The notes under the pieces are model-generated. The model saw only the letters and a list, made by a program, of their open reading frames with translations. It did no database searches and was not told the origin of the DNA. From Catenulispora sp. MAP5-51 (GTDB lineage Bacteria > Actinomycetota > Actinomycetes > Streptomycetales > Catenulisporaceae), in assembly GCF_041261205.1 (NCBI RefSeq), contig NZ_JBGCCH010000006.1, positions 310,001 through 374,000 of the forward strand: a stretch of DNA of 64,000 nucleotides, read 5' to 3'. Both the position numbers and the translations under genes were made by a program. Shown piece after piece: positions 1 to 7,650 of the stretch (position 1 is its first letter; every line of letters begins with the position of its first letter).

Positions 1-2769
1 ACCACGGGCAACCTGGCGCCGGCCGCCACCGACGGCGACCCCGGCACCCGCTGGGAGAGCGCGTATAGCGACCCGCAGTGGCTGGACGTGGACCTGGGGA
101 CCCAGCAGCAGATCTGCGGCATCGGCCTTCTGTGGGAGGACGCCTACGCCTCGGCCTTCCAGATCCAGGTCTCCAACGACAACGCGACCTGGACGACCGT
201 CTACTCCACGACCACCGGCACCGGCGGCCACCAGACGTTCCCGGTCTCCGCGACCGACCGCTACGTCCGGATGTACGGCACGGCCCGCGCCACCCAGTGG
301 GGCTACTCGATCCTGGAGTTCGACGTCTACGGCCTGACCAGCACCCCGCCGGTCACCGGGGGCAACGGCAACGGCGGCAACGGGGTCTGCCCCTGGGTCG
401 GCTCCACCGCGCCGGTCGCGCAGCGGGTTCAGCAGGTGCTGAACACCATGAACCAGTCCGAGGAACTGACGCTGGTCGCCGGCGACGGCACGACGAACTA
501 CATCGGCCACGTCGCGGGCGTTCCCAACCTGTGCATCCCGCAGATCAACATGGAGGACGGACCCTCCGGGGTCGGTGACGGCAACGGCGGCGTGACGGCC
601 TTCCCCGACGGGGAGTCCGCGGCGTCCACCTGGGACCCGGGGCTGATCCAGCAGGAGGGCACGGCCAAGGGCGCCGAGTTCGCCGGCAAGGGCGTCACCG
701 TCGCGCTCGGCCCGACCAGCAACCTGGTGCGCGACCCGCGCTGGGGCCGGACCTACGAGACATACGGCGAGGACCCGTTCCTGGCCGGGGAGATCACCTC
801 CTCCGAGGTGAAGGGCCTGCAGAGCCAGGGCGTGATGGCCGACGTGAAGCACGTGGCCGCCTACGACCAGGAGCAGTATCCGAACGGCGGCAACAACGAG
901 ATCGTCGGCACGCAGGCCATGCAGGAGCTGTACCTGGCTCCGTTCCAGGACTCGATCGCGCAGTCCGCACCGGCCTCGTTCATGTGCTCCTACGCCGTGG
1001 TCAACGGTGCCTCGTCCTGCGCGAGCGCCCCGATGCTCCGCAACGGCCTGGACACCCAGGCGAACTACGGCGGCTTCGTGGTCTCCGACTGGGGCGCCGC
1101 GGGTCCGGCGGTCGCCGACGCCAACGGCGGCCTGGACATCGCGATGCCGTTCAACTCCTACGCGACCAACCTGGGCAACGCGCTGGCCGCCGGCCAGTTC
1201 GACCAGGGCACCCTGAACTCCATCGTGGCCAGGATCCTGACCCAGCTGTTCGCGTTCGGCGCGTTCGACAACCCGGCGAGCGGTTCGCTGTCCGCCACGG
1301 TCACGAACGCGGCGCACCAGCAGACGGCGCTGCAGCTCGGCCAGGAAGGCACGGTCCTGTTGAAGAACAACGGCCTGCTGCCGCTGAATCCGAACCCGAC
1401 CACCGCCAAGTCCATCGCCGTGCTCGGGACCGACGGCGGCGCCGCGGTCGAGCTCGCCGGCGGCGGCAGTGGCGGGGTCGACAGCTCGAACACGGTCTGG
1501 CCGGTCACCGGCATCCAGAACGCGGTCGGGCCGAACGTCAAGGTGACGTACACGCCCGGCGACGACAACGGGACGACCAATATCCCGCAGGCGGTGGCCG
1601 CGGCGCAGGCCGCGACCTACGCGATCGTCTTCGTCAGCGCGCCGGAGGGCGAGGAGAGCGACCTGAAGACGCTCGACGTGTCCGCCGCGGACGAGACGAT
1701 GGTCGCGGATGTGGCGGCGGTGAACCCGAACACCATCGTGGTGATCAACAGCGGTTCGCCGGTGGTCATGCCGTGGCTGAACAGCGTGGCCGGTGTCTTC
1801 GAGAACTGGTACGGCGGCCAGGAAACCGGGGCTGCGGTGGCCTCGCTGATCTTCGGCACGGCGAACCCGTCGGGCAAGTTGCCGGTGACGTTCCCGTCGT
1901 CGTTGAGTCAGGTTCCGGCGCAGACCACGGCGCAGTGGCCGGGTACGCCGACCGGGCCGGTGTACAGCGAGGGTGTGAACATCGGGTACCGCTGGTATCA
2001 GTCGCAGAACATCACGCCGGCGTTCCCGTTCGGGTTCGGCCTTTCCTACACCAAGTTCTCGTTCTCCAACCTGGCTGTGGGCGGCTTCAACGCCAATGGT
2101 CAGGCCACGGTGACCGCGACGGTGACCAACACCGGATCGGTCGCTGGTGCGGAAGTGGCGCAGATGTATGTGGGGGATCCGGCCGCCAGTCAGGATCCGC
2201 CGAATCAGTTGGCGGGGTTCCAGCGGGTGATGCTGAATCCGGGGCAGAGTGCGACGGTCACGTTCCCGCTGTCGGTCCACAATCTGGCGTCGTGGTCGGC
2301 CACTGACAACCAGTGGGAGGCCCAGGCCGGCAGCTATGCGATCCGGGTCGGGGATGCCTCCAACAACCTGCCGTTGACCGGTTCGACGTCGCTGGCGCAC
2401 ACGTTGACCGGGCAGGTGGCCGCTGGTGCGTCCTATGCCGGGGTGTCGTCGGCGAACACGGCGGTCAGCGCGAATGTCACGCCGAACTCGGGTGTGGCGG
2501 GTTCGGAGACGGTCGGCGTGGTCAACCCGTTCGGATACAGCAGCCCCAAGGGCACCGGGGTGTCGTTCCCGATGCAGGCTGTGGACTCCAACACCGCGGC
2601 CACACTCACCTACACCGCCACCGGGTTGCCGCCGGGCATCAGTATCAGCGGCAACGGCACGATTTCCGGCAGCGGAACCACGCTGGGGACCTACACCGTG
2701 ACCGTCACCGCCACCGACGGAGCGGGGGTGTCAGGCACAGCCACCTTCGTGTGGTCGATCGTGCAGTGA
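1..2769 (+). CDS. GH3 beta-glycosidase with discoidin-like and Ig-like domains (5' partial)
   Basis: The open frame runs in from the window edge, so the start and any signal peptide are missing; 922 residues remain. Domains in order: an F5/8 type C (discoidin, carbohydrate-binding) domain over about the first 112 residues, a Gly-Asn linker (nt 358-387), the GH3 catalytic TIM barrel with D-P-R-W-G-R-T-Y-E-T-Y-G-E-D-P, the nucleophile Asp in V-S-D-W-G (codon 1087-1089), the second GH3 sandwich domain ending near the G-F-G-L-S-Y motif, a fibronectin III-like domain (about nt 2060-2390) and a C-terminal putative-Ig (He_PIG) module. Expected to be a secreted beta-glucosidase or beta-xylosidase acting on plant polymers; substrate cannot be told. 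Family assignment is firm, the exact specificity is inference. A 17-nt unit is duplicated across the stop codon (2754-2787). Confidence 0.93.
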   Translation, partial: TTGNLAPAATDGDPGTRWESAYSDPQWLDVDLGTQQQICGIGLLWEDAYASAFQIQVSNDNATWTTVYSTTTGTGGHQTFPVSATDRYVRMYGTARATQWGYSILEFDVYGLTSTPPVTGGNGNGGNGVCPWVGSTAPVAQRVQQVLNTMNQSEELTLVAGDGTTNYIGHVAGVPNLCIPQINMEDGPSGVGDGNGGVTAFPDGESAASTWDPGLIQQEGTAKGAEFAGKGVTVALGPTSNLVRDPRWGRTYETYGEDPFLAGEITSSEVKGLQSQGVMADVKHVAAYDQEQYPNGGNNEIVGTQAMQELYLAPFQDSIAQSAPASFMCSYAVVNGASSCASAPMLRNGLDTQANYGGFVVSDWGAAGPAVADANGGLDIAMPFNSYATNLGNALAAGQFDQGTLNSIVARILTQLFAFGAFDNPASGSLSATVTNAAHQQTALQLGQEGTVLLKNNGLLPLNPNPTTAKSIAVLGTDGGAAVELAGGGSGGVDSSNTVWPVTGIQNAVGPNVKVTYTPGDDNGTTNIPQAVAAAQAATYAIVFVSAPEGEESDLKTLDVSAADETMVADVAAVNPNTIVVINSGSPVVMPWLNSVAGVFENWYGGQETGAAVASLIFGTANPSGKLPVTFPSSLSQVPAQTTAQWPGTPTGPVYSEGVNIGYRWYQSQNITPAFPFGFGLSYTKFSFSNLAVGGFNANGQATVTATVTNTGSVAGAEVAQMYVGDPAASQDPPNQLAGFQRVMLNPGQSATVTFPLSVHNLASWSATDNQWEAQAGSYAIRVGDASNNLPLTGSTSLAHTLTGQVAAGASYAGVSSANTAVSANVTPNSGVAGSETVGVVNPFGYSSPKGTGVSFPMQAVDSNTAATLTYTATGLPPGISISGNGTISGSGTTLGTYTVTVTATDGAGVSGTATFVWSIVQ

Positions 2770-2787
2770 GGTCGATCGTTCAGTGAG
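2754..2787. repeat. 17-nt tandem duplication spanning the GH3 stop codon
   Basis: Two copies of a 17-nt unit beginning GTCGATCG (2754-2770 and 2771-2787) differ at one position. The first copy contains the GH3 TGA stop and the second carries the end of the convergent dehydratase gene on the minus strand. Confidence 0.85.
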
Positions 2788-3736
2788 CCAGATCGGACGG
2801 ATCGGTGTTCGCGCCGCAGAGCACGACACCGATCCGTTCGCCCTCGCGCGGAGAGTACTGGCCGGACAGTAGGGCGGCCAGCGCGGTCGCGGCGCCGTGT
2901 TCCACCAGGACCCGCCGGTGCTCCCACAGTGCTGTGCGGGCCGCGACGATCTGCTCGTCGGTGACCAGGACCGAGGTCGCGAGCGGGTCGGTGGCCAGCT
3001 GGTAGGCCGTCTCCGAGACGCGCCGCGCGCCGAGCGAGTCGGCCGCGACGGAGTCCACGTCGACGTCGGTAGGGCCTCCGGCCTCCAGCGCCGCGTTGAG
3101 GGCCCGGCAGTTCTCGGGCTCGACGGCGACCACGCGGACCCCGTGCGGGAACATCGCGGCGGCGGTTCCGGAGAACAGGCCGCCCCCGCCGACCGCGACC
3201 ATGACGGTGTCCAGGTCCGGGACCTGCTCGCGCAGCTCGGCGGCGCAGGTTCCGGCGCCGGCGGCGATCAGGGGGTTGTCGTAGGCGTGGGACAGGAGGG
3301 CGCCGGTGGCCTCGGCGTGCCGGATGGAGGCTTCGAGGGCGTGCGCGTAGACGGTGCCTTCGAGGCGGACGTCGGCGCCGAGGGCGCGGAGCTTCTCGAT
3401 CTTCACGGCCGGCGCGGTCGCCGGGAGGAAGACGGTGACCTTGATGCCGGCGGTGCGGCCGGCCCAGGCCGCGGCGATCCCGGCGTTGCCGCCCGAGGCG
3501 ATGGTGATGCCCTCGGCGGGCATGGTGCCGTTCTCGAGGTGGTGCAGGGCGAGGTTGAGGGCGCCGCGGGCTTTGAAGGAGCCGCCGTGCTGCATGAATT
3601 CGCAGGCCAGCCACAGCGCGCCGGTGCCGGGCACGGTGCCGGCGTCGGCGGGGCTGATGGTCAGGGGGCGGACCCGGGTGGCGATGCGGTCGGCGGCCGC
3701 CTTGACGTCGGCCTCGGTGATGACAGGGGCACTCAT
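2780..3736 (-). CDS. PLP-dependent threonine/serine dehydratase family protein
   Basis: 318-residue member of the tryptophan-synthase-beta (fold type II) PLP family, the class that holds threonine and serine dehydratases. The PLP lysine is in G-G-S-F-K-A-R-G (Lys55), the phosphate-binding loop is G-G-G-G-L-F-S-G, and S-G-G-N-A-G replaces the common S-x-G-N-H-A substrate loop. There is no C-terminal ACT regulatory domain, so it resembles catabolic or racemase-like members rather than IlvA. ATG at 3736 is supported by AAGGAG 8 nt upstream. Convergent with the GH3 gene and about 50 nt downstream of the serine hydrolase gene, in the same direction. Exact substrate (Thr, Ser or a beta-hydroxy amino acid) is not determined. 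Confidence 0.88.
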   Translation of the reverse strand: MSAPVITEADVKAAADRIATRVRPLTISPADAGTVPGTGALWLACEFMQHGGSFKARGALNLALHHLENGTMPAEGITIASGGNAGIAAAWAGRTAGIKVTVFLPATAPAVKIEKLRALGADVRLEGTVYAHALEASIRHAEATGALLSHAYDNPLIAAGAGTCAAELREQVPDLDTVMVAVGGGGLFSGTAAAMFPHGVRVVAVEPENCRALNAALEAGGPTDVDVDSVAADSLGARRVSETAYQLATDPLATSVLVTDEQIVAARTALWEHRRVLVEHGAATALAALLSGQYSPREGERIGVVLCGANTDPSDLAH

Positions 3737-3740
3737 CGAT

Positions 3741-3776
3741 GGTCTCCTTGGTCTGCTTGGTCTGCTTGGTCGCCTT
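3741..3776 (-). repeat. Four tandem 9-nt units containing the dehydratase Shine-Dalgarno
   Basis: Read on the minus strand the units are AAGGCGACC, AAGCAGACC, AAGCAGACC and AAGGAGACC. Only the unit nearest the ATG (3736) keeps a perfect GGAG. The array fills almost the whole gap between the two genes. Confidence 0.8.
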
Positions 3777-3786
3777 GGGGAGGTCG

Positions 3787-5013
3787 TCAGGCGGCGGCTC
3801 GCACGGCCAGAGCATCGAACTCGGCCGTGGTGCCGTTGAAGATCGCGTCAGTGGTCTGCGACAGGAAGATCGTGCACAGGCCGAGGTGCGGATGGTTGGA
3901 CCAGAAGGTGCCGTAGCCGCCGTCCCAGCCGTACCGGCCGTCGGCGGTGACCGACATGCCCATGCCCCAGCCGGCGCCGTCGAGGGGGAAGGGGGCCTCG
4001 GCGACCTGGTCCGGGGTCAGCTGGTTGGTGGTCATGAGCTCGACGGATTCCGCCGACAGAACCCGGCGGCCTTCGTGCGTCCCGTGGCGCAGGAGCATGC
4101 GGGCGAAGGCGTAGTAGTCGTCGAGGGTGCTGATCAGGCCCGCCGCGCCGGAGGGGAAGACAGCGGGGGCTGCCCAGGTCTGCCAGGGGTCGGCGGGCTG
4201 TTGGGCCAGCTTCCCGGTGGCGGAGTCGGTCGCGTAGTAGGCGGGGAGCCTGCGGGCCTGCTCCTCGGGGACGGTGAAACCGGTGCCGGTCATGCCCAAC
4301 GGACCCAGGACGTGCTCCTCGACGACGTCTTCGAGCGGCTTGCCGGCGGCGCGCGCGAGCAGGACGCCCTGCACGAGCGAGCCGACGTTGTAGCGCCAGC
4401 GGGTCCCGGGCTGGTCCATCAACGGGAGCTCGCCGAACAGGCGGATCCACTCGTCCGGCGCGTGGGCCGTCCGCGGCTCCGGCTGCGCGAGCACCAGACC
4501 GCGCTCCTCGGCCGCGAGGTTGACCGGGATCGGCGGGTTGACGGCCGGAGGCGCGCCGTTCATGCCGAAGCCGAGCCGGAAGGTGAGCAGGTCGCGGACG
4601 GTGACGGCGCGGTCGGCGGGCACGGTCTGCTCCAGCGGCCCGTCCAGCCGCTTCAGAACCCTGCGGTCGGCTAACTCCGGCAGGAACGGGTCCACCGGGC
4701 CGTCGAGCTCCAGCACACCGGCGTCGACCAGGGCCAGGACCGCGGCGGCGACGACCGGCTTGGTCATCGAGGTGATGCGGAACGGCGTGTCGCGGGTCAT
4801 GGGGACGGCGGAGCCGAAGGCCGTCTCGCCGAAGGTGGCGACGTCGACGTGCTCGGTGTCGGTGTCGGTGTCGGTGGCGGCGGCGCTGTCGTCGTCGCCG
4901 ATCCGGGCCACGAGAGTGACCGCACCGGGCAGCTCGCCGCGTTCGACCCGGCCCGCGATCGTCCGATGGAGGTCCTGAAGGGCGTCCTGGTCCAAGTGAG
5001 GTGCCGATGCCAT
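3787..5013 (-). CDS. Serine hydrolase, class C beta-lactamase / esterase EstB family
   Basis: About 408 residues with the penicillin-recognising fold. The active-site tetrad S-x-x-K is seen as S-M-T-K in I-T-S-M-T-K-P, and a Tyr-containing motif W-R-Y-N-V-G stands where the YxN element is expected; a G-W-G-M-G-M segment lies near the C-terminus. No signal peptide is visible, which favours a cytoplasmic esterase or amidase-like role over periplasmic antibiotic hydrolysis. The start is uncertain: ATG at 5013 leaves a 19-nt gap to the divergent GNAT gene, while ATG at 5034 would overlap it. A run of Asp-Thr codons (4847-4876) forms an acidic low-complexity insert. Family is clear, substrate unknown. 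Confidence 0.85.
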   Translation of the reverse strand: MASAPHLDQDALQDLHRTIAGRVERGELPGAVTLVARIGDDDSAAATDTDTDTEHVDVATFGETAFGSAVPMTRDTPFRITSMTKPVVAAAVLALVDAGVLELDGPVDPFLPELADRRVLKRLDGPLEQTVPADRAVTVRDLLTFRLGFGMNGAPPAVNPPIPVNLAAEERGLVLAQPEPRTAHAPDEWIRLFGELPLMDQPGTRWRYNVGSLVQGVLLARAAGKPLEDVVEEHVLGPLGMTGTGFTVPEEQARRLPAYYATDSATGKLAQQPADPWQTWAAPAVFPSGAAGLISTLDDYYAFARMLLRHGTHEGRRVLSAESVELMTTNQLTPDQVAEAPFPLDGAGWGMGMSVTADGRYGWDGGYGTFWSNHPHLGLCTIFLSQTTDAIFNGTTAEFDALAVRAAA

Positions 5014-5032
5014 ACCGCTATTGTCCATATCC

Positions 5033-5551
5033 ATGACGATCACCGTCCGCCGCGCCAACCTCCCCACCGAAGCCGATGAGATCGCGAAGCTCCTGACGGA
5101 CTACATCACCACCGCTCTCCAGGAGCTCCACGCCACCTTCGGCATCGAGGACTCACCGACCGAGGTCTCCACCCTGCGCGACTCCCTGGAGGAGTACACC
5201 GACCCGGCGAAAGCCCTGTTCGTGGCCCAGGACCAGGCCTCCGGCGCCCTGATCGGCGTGGCGGGCCTGCGCACCCTGGAACCAGGCGTCGTCGAGGTGA
5301 AGCGCATGTACGTGGTCCCGGAGAGCCGCGGCCAACGCGTCGGATCGCAGCTGCTCGACCGCCTCCTCGAGGAGGCCGCCCGAATGGAGGCCACGGTCGT
5401 CCGGCTCGACACGGTGCGCTTCATGGCCGACGCGCAGCGGCTCTACCGGTCGCGCGGGTTCGTGGAGCGGACGCCGTATGCCGGAACGGAGATTCCGCCG
5501 CATCTTCAGCAGTACTGGGTCTTCTTCGAGCGGGGCGGGCAGTCGGTTTAG
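5033..5551 (+). CDS. GNAT family N-acetyltransferase
   Basis: 172 residues with the GNAT core: acetyl-CoA pyrophosphate-binding motif R-G-Q-R-V-G in V-V-P-E-S-R-G-Q-R-V-G, preceded by the beta4 strand V-K-R-M-Y-V and followed by the L-Y-R-S-R-G-F element near the C-terminus. Acceptor substrate unknown. Start chosen at ATG 5033; a TTG at 5021 in frame would add four residues. There is no convincing ribosome-binding site, and a TATTGT hexamer at 5019-5024 suggests a leaderless or nearly leaderless transcript. Divergent from the serine hydrolase gene with about 20 nt between the starts, so the two probably share one compact promoter region. Confidence 0.88.
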   Translation: MTITVRRANLPTEADEIAKLLTDYITTALQELHATFGIEDSPTEVSTLRDSLEEYTDPAKALFVAQDQASGALIGVAGLRTLEPGVVEVKRMYVVPESRGQRVGSQLLDRLLEEAARMEATVVRLDTVRFMADAQRLYRSRGFVERTPYAGTEIPPHLQQYWVFFERGGQSV

Positions 5552-5595
5552 CGCTGCTTGGCACGTGCCCAGACGTATTCGAGCCCGCATAGCGA

Positions 5596-6016
5596 GTGAC
5601 CACGCGGTTGAATGACCGCGTGGAGAACGAAGACCTCTTCGGAATGCGGGCGTTGAACGGCCTCGGCCTTGAGGCCGTCCCGACCCGCGAGCTGCTGGAA
5701 AGATTCGAATCCACGATGCGCGACCGGCACCACGGACGGCATCGCGGCCTGGCCCACGCGCTGGCTCGGCGCGGAGGCGGCGAGGTCGAGCGCTTCGTGG
5801 TGCGCGTGCTGGGTGAAGACGGGCCGGTCCCCAGCTCGAACCACCTGGTCTGGTTGGCCGGCCGGCTTCGGGTCGAGGACGCGGTGCCCCGGCTGATCAA
5901 GAGGATGCCGGATCCCGGCGAAAGGCGTACCCGAGAAGGATGTGGTGAGCTGCGTGCGCGATGCCGCCGCGGCCGCCCTTCGGCGTCGTGCCGCCGACGA
6001 GCGCCTATCCTTGTAG
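5596..6016 (+). pseudogene. Small gene broken by an apparent frameshift, upstream of miaB
   Basis: From GTG 5596 the frame reads as a plausible small soluble protein ([12 protein letters not shown], then L-V-W-L-A-G-R-L, then A-V-P-R-L-I-K-R-M) that looks HEAT-like at the end. After about 5905 that frame turns into Arg-rich, shadow-like sequence. The +1 frame then reads [21 protein letters not shown] and stops at TAG 6014-6016, two bases before the miaB ATG. A one-base indel between about 5897 and 5925 would join them into one protein of roughly 139 residues. It may be a true pseudogene or a sequencing error. Function not recognised. Confidence 0.5.
6006..6011 (+). promoter_or_regulatory. Candidate -10 for leaderless miaB transcript
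   Basis: TATCCT ends 7 nt before the miaB ATG, the spacing expected if transcription starts at the A of the start codon. No Shine-Dalgarno is present. Confidence 0.5.
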
Positions 6017-6018
6017 CC

Positions 6019-7572
6019 ATGCCCGACACCGCGACCGACAAGACCTACATCGTCCGCACCTACGGCTGCCAGATGAACGTCCACGACTCCGAACGCCTCT
6101 CCGGCCTGCTTGAGGGCGCCGGCTATGTGCGTGCGGCCGATGGGGCCAGTGAGGCTGATGTGGTGGTGCTCAACACCTGCGCGGTGCGGGAGAACGCCGA
6201 CAACCGGCTCTATGGGAACCTCGGGCACCTGGCGTCGGTGAAGGCGGGGCGGCCCGGGATGCGGATCGCGGTCGGCGGGTGCCTGGCGCAGAAGGACCGG
6301 GGCGAGATCACGCGGCGGGCGCCGTGGGTGGACGTGGTGTTCGGGACGCACAACATCGGTGCGTTGCCGGTGTTGCTGGAGCGGGCCCGGGTGCAGGACG
6401 AGGCCCAGGTGGAGATCCTGGAGTCGCTGGACGTCTTCCCCTCCACGCTGCCGACGCGGCGGGAGTCCGCCTACGCGGCGTGGGTCAGCGTGTCGGTCGG
6501 ATGCAACAACACCTGCACGTTCTGCATCGTGCCCGCGCTGCGGGGCAAGGAGAAGGACCGGCGGCCGGGCGAGATCCTGTCGGAGATCGAGGCGCTGGTG
6601 GCCGAGGGCGTGTGCGAGGTGACGCTGCTCGGGCAGAACGTCAACGCGTACGGCTCCGAATTCGGCGGAGCCGCCAATGGGCACAGTGGGGACCGGGAGG
6701 CCTTCGCGAAGCTGCTGCGGGCGTGCGGCCGGATCGAGGGGCTGGAGCGGGTGCGCTTCACCTCGCCGCATCCCCGGGACTTCACCGACGACGTGATCGC
6801 GGCGATGGCCGAGACGCCGAACGTCATGCCGCAGCTGCACATGCCGCTCCAGTCCGGGTCGGACACCGTGCTGCGCGCGATGCGCCGCTCCTACCGGCAG
6901 GACCGGTACCTGGGCATCATCGAGCGGGTGCGGGCCGCGATGCCGGACGCGGCGATCACCACCGACATCATCGTCGGCTTCCCCGGGGAGACCGAGGAGG
7001 ACTTCGAGCAGACGATGCACGTCGTGCGCGAGGCGCGGTTCTCGGCCGCGTTCACGTTCCAGTACTCCAAGCGGCCCGGGACGCCCGCGGCCACGATGGA
7101 GGAGCAGGTGCCCAAGGAGGTCGTGCAGGCGCGGTACGAGCGGTTGGTCGCGCTGCAGGAGGAGATCTCCTGGGAGGAGAACAAGAAGCAGGTCGGGCGG
7201 ACCGTCGAGCTGCTGGTCGCCGAGGGCGAGGGGCGCAAGAACGGGGAGACCCGGCGGATGTCGGGGCGGGCTCCGGACAACCGGCTGGTGCACTTTGGTG
7301 TAGGGGACACCGCTTCTGCTGACCTGCCGCGTCCCGGGGACATGGTCTCGGTGGAGATCACGTACGCCGCTCCGCACCACCTGAACGCCGACGGCGCGGA
7401 CGGCGGGAGCGCCATCAAGGCCCTGCGGCGTACCCGGTCCGGCGACGCGTGGCAGGCCAGGCAGGAGCAGCCGGAGTCGGAGCGGGGCAAGGCGGTGGTG
7501 ACGCTGGGGATGCCGTCGATCGGCAAGCCGGCCGCGCAGCCCGAGGCGGAGAACGCCTGCGGGGTCTGCTGA
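6019..7572 (+). CDS. miaB: tRNA-2-methylthio-N6-isopentenyladenosine37 synthase MiaB
   Basis: 517-residue radical SAM methylthiotransferase that adds the 2-methylthio group to i6A37 of tRNAs, acting after MiaA (encoded at 13836). The N-terminal UPF0004 domain supplies the auxiliary cluster cysteines C17 (Y-G-C-Q-M-N), C54 (L-N-T-C-A) and C88 (V-G-G-C-L). The radical SAM triad C-x3-C-x2-C is C162, C166 and C169 (G-C-N-N-T-C-T-F-C). A TRAM domain follows at the C-terminus, then a tail ending N-A-C-G-V-C with two extra cysteines. ATG 6019 matches family N-termini; the longer upstream frame belongs to a different, broken gene. A strong hairpin terminator follows. Confidence 0.97.
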   Translation: MPDTATDKTYIVRTYGCQMNVHDSERLSGLLEGAGYVRAADGASEADVVVLNTCAVRENADNRLYGNLGHLASVKAGRPGMRIAVGGCLAQKDRGEITRRAPWVDVVFGTHNIGALPVLLERARVQDEAQVEILESLDVFPSTLPTRRESAYAAWVSVSVGCNNTCTFCIVPALRGKEKDRRPGEILSEIEALVAEGVCEVTLLGQNVNAYGSEFGGAANGHSGDREAFAKLLRACGRIEGLERVRFTSPHPRDFTDDVIAAMAETPNVMPQLHMPLQSGSDTVLRAMRRSYRQDRYLGIIERVRAAMPDAAITTDIIVGFPGETEEDFEQTMHVVREARFSAAFTFQYSKRPGTPAATMEEQVPKEVVQARYERLVALQEEISWEENKKQVGRTVELLVAEGEGRKNGETRRMSGRAPDNRLVHFGVGDTASADLPRPGDMVSVEITYAAPHHLNADGADGGSAIKALRRTRSGDAWQARQEQPESERGKAVVTLGMPSIGKPAAQPEAENACGVC

Positions 7573-7597
7573 TCCCCTGAGATATTCCTAGACATTC

Positions 7598-7632
7598 GAA
7601 GGCCCCTGCGAATCAGTTCGCAGGGGCCTTCG
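7598..7632. terminator. Bidirectional hairpin terminator after miaB
   Basis: A 12-bp perfect stem GGCCCCTGCGAA (7601-7612) with a 4-nt loop pairs with 7617-7628, flanked by CGAA and TTCG so that it works on either strand. It separates convergent miaB and the pseudokinase gene. Confidence 0.85.
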
Positions 7633-7650
7633 TCATGTGCGGGTGCCGGG

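Noticed and set aside
4847-4876. Run of GGTGTC repeats as a possible regulatory microsatellite
   Set aside because: It is in frame inside the serine hydrolase gene and simply encodes an Asp-Thr stretch; no separate signal is evident.
5596-7572. A 658-residue MiaB with a long N-terminal extension
   Set aside because: The extension breaks into Arg-rich sequence before the family start. ATG 6019 has a leaderless -10 and gives a normal MiaB N-terminus; the upstream part is better explained as a separate broken gene.
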